Below are positions 33,718 through 45,512 of a DNA stretch of 52,600 bases, piece by piece (the stretch's first letter is position 1; every line of letters starts with the position of its first letter). The DNA lies in the NCBI GenBank assembly GCA_003605065.1, contig QZJM01000072.1, positions 1 to 52,600 on the forward strand. Direction: 5' to 3'. The stretch is from Dethiobacter sp. Its GTDB lineage: Bacteria > Bacillota > Dethiobacteria > DTU022 > UBA8154. A program made the translations under genes and the position numbers. Below the pieces are notes generated by a model. That model was given only the letters and a program-made list of their open reading frames with translations. It did not search any database and was not told the DNA's origin.

Positions 33718-35073
33718 TTACCGCTGGGAGTACCGGGCCGCTGATTCTCCAGCTATTTTCGCCAGGAAAAAAGTTTCACTCAGGGCCATGCCGGGAAGCA
33801 GGGCTTCACCATGCAACCCGCCCACAATTTCACCGGCAGCATACAGGCCTTTAACAACATTTCCATCCTTTTTGACCTCTCCCCGGGAGGTAATAGAGAT
33901 GCCCCCCAGCGTATAGTCTAGACCCGCTCTTAAAGGTGCTACATAGTAAGGGGGTGATGGAGGCCGTGTACCGGGGAAACGGGGAAGAGAATCTAAAGAA
34001 TAGGCCTGCATGAGCTGTTCCAACTCATCAAAACGGCGAAAAAAGCGGCCGAAAGCTGTGGCTCTGTCTTCTGGAGCCATGATCAACGAACCCCCGGGTA
34101 GAGATTGAAGCAGAAAATTAATTGCTTCCCGGGGAGAAGATTCTCCCCAGGACAAAATATGGCCTGTTTTGTTTATAAAATAAGTATTTTCCCAGGGATC
34201 CGGCGGTAAAAAATGAAACTTCTCCTCCAAAGGTGAATAAAGAAGGAGCCTTGTATTTAAGAAACCCATCTGTACCACATCCATGCCGAGATCTACAGCT
34301 ATTCGCAACCCCTCGCCTTTTTGGGAGGGACGAAGCTCAATAAGGTTTTCAACGGGTAAATATTCATGCCAGCGGTGAATATCTCCACTGTACCCGCCAT
34401 CTGCCAGAATTACAGCCTGTATATAAAACCGGTAAGATTCTCCCCGGGCGTTTTCCAGCAATAAAGCTTCTATTTGGCCCTCCGGAGAAAATATAAGCTC
34501 TTTTACCTTATCATCTTTAACCATGATCGTGGAATTTTTTATTTTGACCAGCAGGTTTTGTTTAAATAATAAATCAGAATGGGGATGGGCACTGAGATGC
34601 AAATAAGGCCTTACCTCCGGATGGGGAAGCAAATCGAAGCAAAGCCCGCTTAGTTCTTCTGATTTCCGAAAAAGATCCTGTGATAAAATGAAAGAATCTA
34701 ATAAAACAGGGTCGTTAATACCACCACCGTGTTCCTTTATCTTCTCTTTGAGAAATTCAGGGCCAAATTCGATCCCCAGTTCCTTTTGAGGAGGTGTAAG
34801 TGCCGCTGCCAGGCCCCCTGCTACCAGAAAGGGGACGTCTTCCCCCATTTCCTGCCCGTTGGGAAAAAGAAAAACCTGTGCACCGTGTGCTGCTCCCTCC
34901 AGAGCAGACAGCAGTGCTGCAGTGGTTCCGCCAATAACAGCCAGATCTGCCCCTCTGGGAATTTCTGTGCCTGTTTCTTTTTCTTGCATGGCCGCCTGCA
35001 AAACAAAAATACTAAAAATCGCTGTAATAAGGAGAACAATTATGGCCTGGGAGCTTCCTTTTTTTTGAGGCAT
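33718..35073 (-). CDS. Membrane-anchored FAD-binding protein (fumarate reductase flavoprotein-like)
   Basis: The product has 451 residues. Residues about 9-28 (AIIVLLITAIFSIFVLQAAM) form a single anchor, or an uncleaved signal. The FAD fold starts at ADLAVIGGTTAALLSALEGAAHGAQVFLF and ends at TLGGISITSRGEV...GLYAAGEIVGGLHGEALLPGMALSE. The overall pattern is that of fumarate reductase/flavocytochrome c flavoproteins, but the substrate-binding His of the usual HHTMGG motif is Asp-Tyr here, and the catalytic Arg in HGANRLGG is replaced (HGEALLPG). It is therefore unlikely to reduce fumarate; substrate unknown. It is 30 nt after gyrA, and its GC-rich ribosome binding site abuts seven C residues. 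Confidence 0.8.
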   Translation of the reverse strand: MPQKKGSSQAIIVLLITAIFSIFVLQAAMQEKETGTEIPRGADLAVIGGTTAALLSALEGAAHGAQVFLFPNGQEMGEDVPFLVAGGLAAALTPPQKELGIEFGPEFLKEKIKEHGGGINDPVLLDSFILSQDLFRKSEELSGLCFDLLPHPEVRPYLHLSAHPHSDLLFKQNLLVKIKNSTIMVKDDKVKELIFSPEGQIEALLLENARGESYRFYIQAVILADGGYSGDIHRWHEYLPVENLIELRPSQKGEGLRIAVDLGMDVVQMGFLNTRLLLYSPLEEKFHFLPPDPWENTYFINKTGHILSWGESSPREAINFLLQSLPGGSLIMAPEDRATAFGRFFRRFDELEQLMQAYSLDSLPRFPGTRPPSPPYYVAPLRAGLDYTLGGISITSRGEVKKDGNVVKGLYAAGEIVGGLHGEALLPGMALSETFFLAKIAGESAARYSQR

Positions 35074-35102
35074 GGGGGGGCTCCCCTCCTTTTTACTTAG
35101 AT

Positions 35103-37571
35103 CTACTCCTTAGCCACAGCTGCTACATTAACCACTTTATCTTCAGGTGTAAGCCGGATTAAGGTAACACCCCCGGCATAGCGCCTCTGGATAGGAACTT
35201 GGGATATCTTTGCCCGGATAATAAGGCCGCGGGCTGTAATCGTTATTAATTCTTCCTTTTTTAGAACGGGTATGAAACTAACCATAGAACCCTTGCGCTT
35301 GTTGGGCTTGAAAGCCATAACACCTTTTCCGCCGCGGTTCTGGGGGCGAAATTCTTCCAGCTTGGTCCTTTTCCCGTAGCCGTTCTCAGAAACAAAGAGC
35401 AGGTCGATATTTTCCCCTGTTACGATGTTAAGGCCAATAACCCTGTCGTCTTTATCTTGAAGGGAAATACCTTTAACTCCCCGGGCAGTACGCCCCAGGG
35501 TCCGCAGTTGTGCTACCGGGAAACGAATAAGCAGCCCCCCGGATGTTGCCAGCAGAATATCAGCAGCCTCGGGAACAGCGGTATTTTCGTTTTCATTACC
35601 GTTTTCTTCGTTACTTAAACGCTTTACGGAGATAAGTTCATCTCCGGCTGCCAGGTCAATGGCGATAAGACCGGAACGCCTGGCTGCTGCATATTCCCTG
35701 AGTTGAGTTCTCTTAACTAATCCTTTTTGGGTAGCCAGAATAATGTGGTCTTCCTCACCGTATTCCACCAGGGGGAAAACGGCGGTGATATACTCTCCGC
35801 TTTCCAGCGGCAATAAATTAACAATGGCCGTCCCCTTGGCCTGGCGCCCTACCTCGGGTATTTCGTAAACTTTAAGGGGATATACTTTTCCGTTATTGCT
35901 AAAGAAAAGAAGCTTATCCCTGGTTGAGGAGACAAAAAGCTGGACAATAAAATCTTTTTCCCGGATGGAATGGGCCATGACGCCCCGGCCGCCCCGGCCC
36001 TGGCTGCGGTAGGAGCTAAGAGGCTGGCGTTTAACATATCCTTGATGTGTAAGCGTGATCACCATTTTTTCCTCTACGATAAGGTCTTCCAGGACAATTT
36101 CCCCTTCGTCATGAATAATCTTGGTGAGACGCTTGTTACCATATTTTTCCTTTATTTCATTCAGTTCCTTTTTAATTTCCTTCATAACGAGGCGTTCATC
36201 AGCCAGCAGGGCCTCCAGGTAAGCGATCTCCTCCATCAAGGAGAGGTACTCCTCCTGTAATTTATGCCTTTCCAGAGCGGTTAACCTTTGCAGGCGCATA
36301 TCCAGGATAGCCTGGGCTTGTTTCTCGCTTAACCGGAACTCCTGCATTAAACCTTCCCTGGCTTTTTCCGCATCAGCGGAACCCCTGATCAGGGCAATAA
36401 CACGATCCAGGTTATCAAGGGCAATGCGCAGGCCTTCCACAATATGCGCCCTTTCCCTGGCCCGCCGCAATAAAAACTGAGACCGCCTGGTAACTATTTC
36501 TTTCTGGTGCTGTAAATATGCGGAAAGAAGTTCACTTAAGGTGAGGACTTTTGGTCTTCCGTCAAGCAGCGCCAGCATAATGATGCCGAAGCTCTGCTGC
36601 AGCGGGGTAAATTTAAAAAGTTGATTTAAGATAACCTGGGGATTAAATCCTCTTTTCAGCTCAATGACGATACGTACTCCGTTACGGTCTGATTCGTCTC
36701 TCAGTTCGGAAATTCCTGTAATCTTTTTTTCCCTGACCAGTTCCGCAATTTTTTCAATGAGCCTTGCTTTGTTCTGCTGGTATGGAATTTCCGTAATAAG
36801 CAACCTGTCTTTGCCTTCTTCTGTTTTTTCAAAACTGGTATTTCCACGCATTTTAATGGTTCCCCTGCCGGTAAGGTAGGCATCATGTATACCATTGTGG
36901 CCCAGGATTACCCCCCCTGTAGGGAAATCAGGACCTTTAACATAAACTAGAAGTTCTTTATTGGAAGCATCGGGTTTCTCAATAAGATGAACGAGGGCAT
37001 TAATAATTTCTGTAAGATTATGGGGAGGTATATTCGTAGCCATGCCTACAGCAATTCCCGAGGAGCCGTTAACCAGCAGATTGGGAAAGTGTGAAGGTAA
37101 AACAACAGGTTCTTCCAGAGTTTCATCAAAATTGAGCCTTAAATCCACAGTCTCCTTGTCCAGATCGCGGAGCATTTCCATAGCCAGCGGTGAGAGTCTT
37201 GCTTCGGTATAACGCATGGCTGCAGCAGAATCGCCATCCATGGAGCCGAAATTGCCCTGGCCATCTACCAGGGGATAGCGAATAGAGAAATCCTGGGCCA
37301 TGCGTACCATAGCATCATAAACAGCCTGATCTCCGTGAGGATGGTATTTTCCCAGCACTTCCCCCACGAGCCTGGCTGATTTCTTATGAGGTTTGTCCGG
37401 GCCCATTCCCAGCTCCCGCATGGCATAGAGGATACGCCTGTGCACCGGCTTTAAGCCGTCCCGGACATCAGGCAGTGCCCGGCTGACAATAACGCTCATG
37501 GCATAATCCAGAAAGGAATTCTTTACTTCTTCATAAATAGGGATGGATAAAATTCTCTCTTCCTCTTGCAT
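35103..37571 (-). CDS. gyrA: DNA gyrase subunit A
   Basis: The product has 822 residues from the ATG at 37571. The active tyrosine is Y121 ([11 protein letters not shown]). The quinolone region reads [19 protein letters not shown], with Q82 in place of the usual Ser/Ala/Thr and D86 kept. The GyrA box QGRGGRG in the C-terminal beta-pinwheel marks gyrase rather than topoisomerase IV. AAGGAGG is 15 nt from the ATG, unusually far, and its AAGGA could pair with TCCTT in the spacer. A start at 37643 would overlap gyrB and lacks a ribosome binding site. It forms gyrase with the preceding gyrB. Confidence 0.97.
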   Translation of the reverse strand: MQEEERILSIPIYEEVKNSFLDYAMSVIVSRALPDVRDGLKPVHRRILYAMRELGMGPDKPHKKSARLVGEVLGKYHPHGDQAVYDAMVRMAQDFSIRYPLVDGQGNFGSMDGDSAAAMRYTEARLSPLAMEMLRDLDKETVDLRLNFDETLEEPVVLPSHFPNLLVNGSSGIAVGMATNIPPHNLTEIINALVHLIEKPDASNKELLVYVKGPDFPTGGVILGHNGIHDAYLTGRGTIKMRGNTSFEKTEEGKDRLLITEIPYQQNKARLIEKIAELVREKKITGISELRDESDRNGVRIVIELKRGFNPQVILNQLFKFTPLQQSFGIIMLALLDGRPKVLTLSELLSAYLQHQKEIVTRRSQFLLRRARERAHIVEGLRIALDNLDRVIALIRGSADAEKAREGLMQEFRLSEKQAQAILDMRLQRLTALERHKLQEEYLSLMEEIAYLEALLADERLVMKEIKKELNEIKEKYGNKRLTKIIHDEGEIVLEDLIVEEKMVITLTHQGYVKRQPLSSYRSQGRGGRGVMAHSIREKDFIVQLFVSSTRDKLLFFSNNGKVYPLKVYEIPEVGRQAKGTAIVNLLPLESGEYITAVFPLVEYGEEDHIILATQKGLVKRTQLREYAAARRSGLIAIDLAAGDELISVKRLSNEENGNENENTAVPEAADILLATSGGLLIRFPVAQLRTLGRTARGVKGISLQDKDDRVIGLNIVTGENIDLLFVSENGYGKRTKLEEFRPQNRGGKGVMAFKPNKRKGSMVSFIPVLKKEELITITARGLIIRAKISQVPIQRRYAGGVTLIRLTPEDKVVNVAAVAKE

Positions 37572-37611
37572 ATCAGAAGGATTCGGCCTCCTTGTTAAAT
37601 ATTTAGGACTT

Positions 37612-39537
<1,926 letters not shown>

Positions 39538-39550
39538 TTAAGAAAATTTA

Positions 39551-39790
39551 TTATTCCCAAGTTTTTTCGATTCTTTTCTGCAGCGTGAGAGGAGAAATGG
39601 GCGAATAATAAACTTTTTTCGTAGTTATGATGAAGGCATTGCAGTCCTCTTCTTCTTTTTTAGACAGCTTTTCACCGGGAAAACTTTCTAAAAACTGGGT
39701 ATTAACCTGGTTATTTTTTAGTTCCAGGTTGAAGATGCCGATAATTTCCTGCAGAGAGACAATGCGAGAGTTTCCTATGTGTAAAAACAT
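39551..39790 (-). CDS. remB: RemB/DUF370 family regulator
   Basis: The product has 79 residues beginning MFLHIGNSRIVSLQEIIGIF, with AFIITTKKVYYSPISPLTLQKR at the end, the pattern of Bacillus RemB (YaaB). The start at 39790 has GGTGG 6 nt upstream; the frame extends to 39814 without a signal. RemA/RemB are small arc-forming DNA-binding regulators linked to biofilm matrix genes. Its position between the recF group and gyrB is conserved. Confidence 0.88.
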   Translation of the reverse strand: MFLHIGNSRIVSLQEIIGIFNLELKNNQVNTQFLESFPGEKLSKKEEEDCNAFIITTKKVYYSPISPLTLQKRIEKTWE

Positions 39791-39846
39791 GGCCATCCAC
39801 CTTTCTTTTAGCAAAATAAATGTTTTTTTTAATTTGCGTTCATATA

Positions 39847-40746
39847 CTATTTTTTATATAAATAAAGATATAAACCTGGAAAACTTTGTAACACCCTGAA
39901 GATATCAGCTTGTTCGATAAAAACAGGTTCCTTTTCTTCCACAAGCAATATATAGCGCTGTACAATCTTATTTAAGATCCTTTTTTTGATCATATCGCTC
40001 ACGCGCTTATTTTCAAAAACTTTTAAAATGCGCTTTTTATATATTTTAATTATTTCCGTTTTGCATATACAAAACACTTTATGATCCAGAGATGGATACC
40101 GTTCTAGGATGTCATTATACCCTAACCAGGGAGTCCTTTTAAAAAAAACTTTTAGCAGTTTATGCCAGCTTTTAAGCTGCCGGACACAGAGGGGACAAAG
40201 TTCTCCCTCTGAATCCTGGCTATAAAACAGGTCCTGGCAGCTCTGGCAGGTCCTGGCACCTTTTTTTTTCTGCTGCTTTTGATAAAGACAGCTATTTTTT
40301 AAAAACTTGCTGAGTTGAGAGTGGAAAGATTCGGGAGCTAAAAGAATCGACTTTCTTATAATCTCTTCTTCGCCAGGTTCCACGGCCATAATTTCTTCGC
40401 AGAAAATATCCTCCTTTTTTTTAAAAACTGGATTATTTTCTGGCAGGGAACCACGGGCATGAAAATCGGCATTAAAAAATTTTATATCTTTAATTACTTT
40501 ACAGCCGGCAGCGGTATTAAAATCAGTTATGATCCTGTGTTTAAGCATCGTTAAATGATGGATCCAGGTACTATCGGTTACTTCTACAAATAATTTGTTT
40601 TCTTTAATAGCTATAGGCCTGGTGTAATGAACGATATATTCACCTGCTACTTTATACCATAAAGCAAGATGCCCCCTGTTCATTAATTGTTCTTTCAGTC
40701 CTGCTTTTTGTAGAAAGAGATCAACAGATTGTACTATTTTTTCCAT
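39847..40746 (-). CDS. DciA-like helicase-loading protein (DUF721) with zinc-ribbon extension
   Basis: The product has 299 residues. Residues about 1-100 are the DUF721/DciA domain (LALWYKVAGEYIVHYTRPIAIKENKLFVEVTDSTWIHHLTMLKHRII). DciA loads DnaB helicase in many bacteria. Residues about 165-200 form a probable zinc ribbon, CQSCQDLFYSQDSEGELCPLC (split here by its loop), and a basic helical tail follows. The start at 40746 lies inside the 3' end of recF (26-nt overlap) with GGAG 10 nt upstream. The extension is absent from the classical short DciA. Confidence 0.82.
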   Translation of the reverse strand: MEKIVQSVDLFLQKAGLKEQLMNRGHLALWYKVAGEYIVHYTRPIAIKENKLFVEVTDSTWIHHLTMLKHRIITDFNTAAGCKVIKDIKFFNADFHARGSLPENNPVFKKKEDIFCEEIMAVEPGEEEIIRKSILLAPESFHSQLSKFLKNSCLYQKQQKKKGARTCQSCQDLFYSQDSEGELCPLCVRQLKSWHKLLKVFFKRTPWLGYNDILERYPSLDHKVFCICKTEIIKIYKKRILKVFENKRVSDMIKKRILNKIVQRYILLVEEKEPVFIEQADIFRVLQSFPGLYLYLYKK

Positions 40747-41875
40747 TACTATTAATCTCCAATATTTTGCCTTCTTGAACATGAAGAAAGGAAGAGCAGG
40801 CAGTTTGTTCCAGAAAAGTATCAAGACAGCTGTCTTTTTTAGTGATGGTCAAAAATACTTGTTCAGCATCCCGAAGAAGCAAAAAACACTGCTGCTTTCG
40901 CCATTCGTCCAGTTCAGAAAAAACATCATCAAGAATAAATAAAGGTTTTTCATTTTTCTTATTGTATGACTGGATCTGTGCCGCTTTAAGGGCAATGACA
41001 GCGCTTCTCTGCTGTCCATGCGAGGCAAACCGCCTGGCATCCCTTCCATCAAGTAAAAAAGTTAGATCATCTCTGTGCGGTCCTAATAAAGAAAAACCAC
41101 GTTTAAATTCTTCTTCTTCCCATGAAGATATTTCTTTATAAAACCTGTTCTCTATTTCTTCAATATCTGCAAATACTGCATCTTCGCCTATAAAGTTATT
41201 ATACACTATTTTCATTTCTGGAGCATATTTAAATAGCACACTGTAATTATGAGCAGCAAGAGTACTCCACGTAGACAATACCTGGGCCCTTTTTTGTATA
41301 ATACGGCTGCCAAAATATACCATTTGTTTGTTCCAGGGGCGAGTTAATTCCTTAATTTCTTTGTTAGATCTTTTTTCCTTTAATACCTGATTCTTTTGAA
41401 AAACAACACGGTTGTAACGGCTTAATAAATCACCGTACAGGCGACTTTCCTGGCTTATTTCACGGTCCAAAAAACGCCTTCTCTCTTCCGGACCCCTTCT
41501 TACAAGTTCCAGATCTTCCGGTAAAAAGAAAACCACGGGACAATATTCCGCTAAGTGAAATTGCTTAACGTTTCTGCCATTAATTTTGACGACTTTTCTT
41601 TTCTTTAACAAATCGTAACCCACTTCAACTTTAAAAAATCTTTGCTGCAGGCAGAGCGTTCCCTGAAGATAATAAAAAGGCTTATTCCAGTAAACAAGAT
41701 CGCTTTCCTTTAGATTTCTAAACGAATGAGCAAAACATAAATTATAAATTGCTTCTAACAGATTGCTCTTACCTTGTCCGTTTGCTCCCTGTATAAGACA
41801 AATACCAGGGGAAAAATTAATTTCTTCTTTTTCATAATTTCGAAAATATTTAAGGTGTAAATCCTTTATATACAA
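40721..41875 (-). CDS. recF: DNA repair/recombination ATPase RecF
   Basis: The product has 384 residues. Walker A is GANGQGKSNLLEAIYNL, the ABC signature lies around FASHGQQRSAVIALKAAQ, and Walker B is PLFILDDVFSELDEWR. It loads RecA at gaps and helps restart replication. The TTG start has GAAGGTGG 6 nt upstream. The small S4-domain gene yaaA, commonly between dnaN and recF in Firmicutes, is missing: the gap is only 21 nt. Confidence 0.96.
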   Translation of the reverse strand: MYIKDLHLKYFRNYEKEEINFSPGICLIQGANGQGKSNLLEAIYNLCFAHSFRNLKESDLVYWNKPFYYLQGTLCLQQRFFKVEVGYDLLKKRKVVKINGRNVKQFHLAEYCPVVFFLPEDLELVRRGPEERRRFLDREISQESRLYGDLLSRYNRVVFQKNQVLKEKRSNKEIKELTRPWNKQMVYFGSRIIQKRAQVLSTWSTLAAHNYSVLFKYAPEMKIVYNNFIGEDAVFADIEEIENRFYKEISSWEEEEFKRGFSLLGPHRDDLTFLLDGRDARRFASHGQQRSAVIALKAAQIQSYNKKNEKPLFILDDVFSELDEWRKQQCFLLLRDAEQVFLTITKKDSCLDTFLEQTACSSFLHVQEGKILEINSNGKNSTIC

Positions 41876-41896
41876 ATACTGCCACCTTCTATTTTT

Positions 41897-43048
41897 TCAA
41901 AGATCCTTTTTTTCAATTTTAATAGGCAGGACCAGGTAGCGATAAGATTTCAGGCTGTCATCCAGCTCCTGGCGATAGTTAAAAATACATGGTCCAAAAG
42001 GACCATTAAATTCTATTTCTACAAAATCCTCTTCCAAAACACGTAACGGGTCTAAAAAGAACCGGTAATTGAGAAGTATTTCTTCCAAATCATCGCCATC
42101 TTTCCCTTCGAGGATCAGTTCTTCCGTCATTCTTCCTATCTCCGAACCGGATCTTACTTGAAGCATTTTATCATTAATACTCAAAGTAATCATGAGATTT
42201 TGGCTATGAACAAGCAAGGAGGCCCGCCCTATGGTTTTCTCCAGAAGCCGGGTATTTACAAGGATTTTAGTATTAAAGCCGGCAGGAAAAGCATTGCTAA
42301 AATTAGGAAACTTGTCTTCCAGTAATCTGCCTTTAAAAGTAAAATTCCTGTATTTAAAGATGATCTCATTTTCTCTAAAAAAACATGCTACTTTTTCATG
42401 GGAATCATCTATAATTCTCGATATTTCTATAAGTGTTTTACCTGGAACCAGTATGCGCAAAGGTTGAATATTCATTTTCTTTTTCAGGGTTTTTTGATAA
42501 TAAGCCAGGCGGTACGTATCAGAAGCCATACAAAAAATGTTTTTTTGCATATCTATTTCCAATAAAATTCCTCTGAATAAATGCTTGCTTTCATCCTGTG
42601 AAACGGCAAAACTGACTTTTTTAATTATTTGTTTGAGTTCCATAGCAGAAAACTCCAGACTTTCCCATTGGCTCCCCAGAAGTTCACCAGTAATGACAGG
42701 AAATTCATCGGCATTCATTCCATATAAAAAAAAATTGGTCTGCTTGCTTAAAATTTCCGTCCGTAGTTCTTCTCCATCTGTTTTAATTTCTATATCCTCT
42801 GAAGGAAGCTGCCTGATAATATCTACAAATTTTTCTGGTAAAACCACCGCTCCTTCTTCTTTAATTTCCACATTGTCACAATCTGCTCTAATACCCATTT
42901 CCAGATTGTTAGTCATAAAAGTAAGACAATTATTTTTGGCTTCCACAAAGATTCCTTTAATTATTTGGAGCGGTGATCTTACAGGAATAGCTTTTTCTAA
43001 AATGCTAAGATTTTCTAGCAAGACACTCTGTTTGGCAAAAAAATGCAT
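41897..43048 (-). CDS. dnaN: DNA polymerase III sliding clamp
   Basis: The product has 383 residues from the ATG at 43048, which has GGAGG 7 nt upstream; the frame starts two codons earlier at a TTG. It has the three-domain clamp pattern, with ILEKAIPVRSPLQIIKGIFVEA at the start and the C-terminal ...YRYLVLPIKIEKKDL end. It encircles DNA as a dimer and tethers the polymerase. It is preceded by an origin-type spacer with DnaA boxes. Confidence 0.97.
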   Translation of the reverse strand: MHFFAKQSVLLENLSILEKAIPVRSPLQIIKGIFVEAKNNCLTFMTNNLEMGIRADCDNVEIKEEGAVVLPEKFVDIIRQLPSEDIEIKTDGEELRTEILSKQTNFFLYGMNADEFPVITGELLGSQWESLEFSAMELKQIIKKVSFAVSQDESKHLFRGILLEIDMQKNIFCMASDTYRLAYYQKTLKKKMNIQPLRILVPGKTLIEISRIIDDSHEKVACFFRENEIIFKYRNFTFKGRLLEDKFPNFSNAFPAGFNTKILVNTRLLEKTIGRASLLVHSQNLMITLSINDKMLQVRSGSEIGRMTEELILEGKDGDDLEEILLNYRFFLDPLRVLEEDFVEIEFNGPFGPCIFNYRQELDDSLKSYRYLVLPIKIEKKDL

Positions 43049-43229
43049 AAACAAACCTCCTTGTATTCTTAATCAACAACATATTCTTTTATAACTATTT
43101 TTTAAAAAAGATAGAAGTACTAATAATAAGGCTTGTGGATTTTGTGCAAAAGCTGTCTTTAGAGCAATGTTCTCAAGATCGGAAGCGTGGAAAAAATGTG
43201 AGTAATTATTATAAAGTTATAAACACAAT

Positions 43230-43319
43230 TAACAGAAGAGGAAAAAAAAGATAGGAAAAAAACAATTATCCACAGAAATATTTAAATATAAACAAATTTT
43301 TCCCAAGCTTGTCCACAAA
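43230..43319. other. oriC: Origin of replication, part downstream of dnaA
   Basis: The dnaA-dnaN gap holds DnaA boxes TTATCCACA (43266-43274) and TTGTCCACA (43309-43317), both in the plus orientation, next to A+T-rich DNA (about 43195-43265) suited to unwinding. This is the usual site of strand opening in Firmicute origins. Confidence 0.8.
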
Positions 43320-44693
43320 TTAATAATTGAGCAGGCTTTTAATATCTTTGAGATAGCGAAGAATCCTTTCGTCATTGGCCATCTCGGAGGAAATCTTTTT
43401 ATAGGCATGAATGACTGTGGTATGATCTTTGCCACCAAATTCTTTACCAATCCTGGGAAGGGAAAAATCAGTGAGTTCACGACAGAGATACATGGCTATT
43501 TGTCTGGGTAAAGAAAAATTTTGTGTTCTCTTTTTAGATTTGATATCGAGTAAGGTTATTTTAAAATAAGATGCCGTTGTAGAGATTATTTCTTCTGGTG
43601 ATAAAACTTTTTGTTTTTGTGTAAAAAAATCTTTTAAGGCTTCTACGGATAGTTTTAAATTTATAGGCTTGTCCTCCAAAGAAGCAAAGGCAATGATCCG
43701 TATAAGAGCACCTTCCAGTTCACGAATGTTATTTTCTACTTTTTGGGCAATAAAAGTAAGGACATCATCAGGGATAAAGATTCCTTCTTGTGAACTTTTC
43801 TTGCGAAGAATGGCAATCCTAGTTTCCAGGTCAGGGGGGTGTATATCTGTAATCAAGCCCCATTCAAAACGGGAGCGAAGACGATCTTCAAGTGTAGGTA
43901 TTTCTTTAGGAGGACGGTCGCTGGAAATAATAATTTGTTTATTATTTTCGTGGAGAGCATTAAAGGTATGAAAAAATTCCTCCTGGGTTTGTTCTTTTCC
44001 AGCCAAAAACTGGATATCATCAATTAAAAGAACATCAATAGTACGGTATTTATTGCGAAATTCAACTGTTTTATTATCCCTGATAGCATTTATAAATTGA
44101 TTTGTGAATTTCTCTGAGGAAAGATAACCAACCTTTTCACTGGTGTTATGAGAGATAACATAATGACCGATAGCATGCATAAGATGAGTTTTTCCCAGAC
44201 CTACACCTCCGTAAATAAAAAGAGGATTATAAGCCTTGGAAGGAGCTTCTGCCACCGCGAGGGAGGCCGCATGGGCCAGACGGTTACTGCCACCTATAAC
44301 AAAACTTTCGAAAGTATATTTAGGGTTTAACCATTTACATGTAACAGAAAGATCTTTCTTTTCCCCATCAGTACCCTTGTTATCAAAAAGATCTCTAAAA
44401 CTTTGTTTCCCCTGAGGACTGTTTTTTTCGGAAAAATCAATATTCTGGGGAGTAACAAAATGTATGTAATAATCACAGTTGCTGACTTTTTGCAGCGCTT
44501 TGGAAATAGTCTTACGGTAATGATTTTGTAACCAGTCTTTGGTAAATTCGTTAGGTACCTCCACTATTAAGGTCCCATTTTGAAGGGCTAAAGGTTTAGT
44601 AGTTTTTAACCATGTTTCATAACTGGGTTTACTGAGAATACTTTCCATTTCAGAAAGAACCGAGCGCCAGATATCGGATAACCGCTCTTCCAT
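43320..44693 (-). CDS. dnaA: Chromosomal replication initiator DnaA
   Basis: The product has 457 residues from the ATG at 44693 (GGGGG 7 nt upstream); the frame extends to 44756 across DnaA boxes, but that part is not coding. Domain I is residues about 1-80. The AAA+ domain has Walker [14 protein letters not shown], Walker [13 protein letters not shown] and sensor [10 protein letters not shown]. The DNA-binding domain IV helix-turn-helix ends in [23 protein letters not shown]. It is flanked on both sides by DnaA boxes, which fits autoregulation. Confidence 0.98.
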   Translation of the reverse strand: MEERLSDIWRSVLSEMESILSKPSYETWLKTTKPLALQNGTLIVEVPNEFTKDWLQNHYRKTISKALQKVSNCDYYIHFVTPQNIDFSEKNSPQGKQSFRDLFDNKGTDGEKKDLSVTCKWLNPKYTFESFVIGGSNRLAHAASLAVAEAPSKAYNPLFIYGGVGLGKTHLMHAIGHYVISHNTSEKVGYLSSEKFTNQFINAIRDNKTVEFRNKYRTIDVLLIDDIQFLAGKEQTQEEFFHTFNALHENNKQIIISSDRPPKEIPTLEDRLRSRFEWGLITDIHPPDLETRIAILRKKSSQEGIFIPDDVLTFIAQKVENNIRELEGALIRIIAFASLEDKPINLKLSVEALKDFFTQKQKVLSPEEIISTTASYFKITLLDIKSKKRTQNFSLPRQIAMYLCRELTDFSLPRIGKEFGGKDHTTVIHAYKKISSEMANDERILRYLKDIKSLLNY

Positions 44694-44699
44694 ATTAAA

Positions 44700-44820
44700 A
44701 CCCCCGTAAAATTTATCCACAAAGAACAAAGTGTTGTCCACAAAAATTGTGGACAAATATAAAAAGAGTAATTATACACAGTAATATAATAACAGAATAA
44801 GTAAAGTGCTGCAATAAATA
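44700..44820. other. oriC: Origin of replication, part upstream of dnaA
   Basis: The spacer upstream of dnaA has three DnaA boxes: TTATCCACA (44713-44721, plus), TTGTCCACA (44734-44742, plus) and TTGTCCACA (44756-44748, minus). The last two face each other across AAA-rich DNA, forming a 10-bp inverted pair with a 3-nt centre. A very A+T-rich tract follows (44757-44820). Together with the dnaA-dnaN spacer it makes a bipartite origin. The dnaA promoter must lie here, but I could not fix it. Confidence 0.8.
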
Positions 44821-44924
44821 GAAAAGCTCTAAAAAGAGCATATATGCCTTTTAAAAAGACTTTTAGATATTATAGCTCCTTTATTTGTTTAAAAAAAAGA
44901 AAAAATCAAATGAGGTCTCAAAGG

Positions 44925-44953
44925 TTGCATGATTTTAAAAGATAAGATATAAT
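44925..44953 (+). promoter_or_regulatory. Promoter of rpmH-rnpA-yidD-yidC-jag
   Basis: TTGCAT (44925-44930), a 17-nt spacer and TATAAT (44948-44953) lie 58 nt upstream of rpmH. Confidence 0.7.
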
Positions 44954-45010
44954 GAGTTCCAGAGTTTTACTGGATTAACTACGTAAATTTGCTTAAAGTG
45001 AGGGTTTAAA

Positions 45011-45145
45011 GTGAAAAGAACTTATCAGCCGAAAAAAAGAAAAACAAAAAGAATACATGGTTTTATAAAAAGAATGAAAACGCTGGCAGGGCGTAATCTG
45101 ATTAAAAGGAGAAGAAAAAAGGGAAGAGGAAGTTTGTCTGCTTAG
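45011..45145 (+). CDS. rpmH: 50S ribosomal protein L34
   Basis: The product is a 44-residue, very basic protein: [37 protein letters not shown] and GRGSLSA, a complete L34. The GTG start has GAGGG about 6 nt upstream. It is the first gene to the right of the origin and is normally followed by rnpA, as here (13-nt gap). Confidence 0.97.
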   Translation: MKRTYQPKKRKTKRIHGFIKRMKTLAGRNLIKRRRKKGRGSLSA

Positions 45146-45158
45146 TAAAAAGAAAAAG

Positions 45159-45512
45159 GTGTTTAACATAAAGAAGGGGAAAATTGAAAAGCTTCGTAAA
45201 AACTACCAGTTTCAAAAAGTTTATAAAGAGGGTAAAGCCCAGTCCACCGGTAAAACAGTACTAGTTATCAAAAAGAATGCGCAACAATACAACCGGCTGG
45301 GAATTTCTATTAGCAAAAAAGTTGGTAAAAGTGTAGTCAGGCATCATTTAAAAAGGCTTTACCTGGAAGCCTTCCGTAATTTAAGGAAGGAGATCGTCAA
45401 AGAAGGGTTTGATATTGTTATTATTGCCAGGAAAGAAGCCGGCAACATGACATACAGTGAAACGCTTAAGGATCTTAAAAGGTTGCTGGTCAGGGGAAAA
45501 TTAATGAAATGA
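45159..45512 (+). CDS. rnpA: Ribonuclease P protein component
   Basis: The product has 117 residues. It contains KLRKNYQFQKVYKEGK, the RNR-type motif as LGISISKKVGKSVVRHHLKRLYLEAFR, and FDIVIIARKEAG. It binds RNase P RNA for 5' maturation of tRNAs. The start is uncertain: the GTG at 45159 has only an A-rich region before it, while AAGGGG at about 45174 lies just upstream of an ATT where the family usually starts. I keep the GTG. Confidence 0.94.
   Translation: MFNIKKGKIEKLRKNYQFQKVYKEGKAQSTGKTVLVIKKNAQQYNRLGISISKKVGKSVVRHHLKRLYLEAFRNLRKEIVKEGFDIVIIARKEAGNMTYSETLKDLKRLLVRGKLMK

Noticed and set aside
44694-44756. Longer dnaA reading frame starting at 44756
   Set aside because: The extra 21 codons are made of DnaA boxes and the ribosome binding site of the ATG at 44693.
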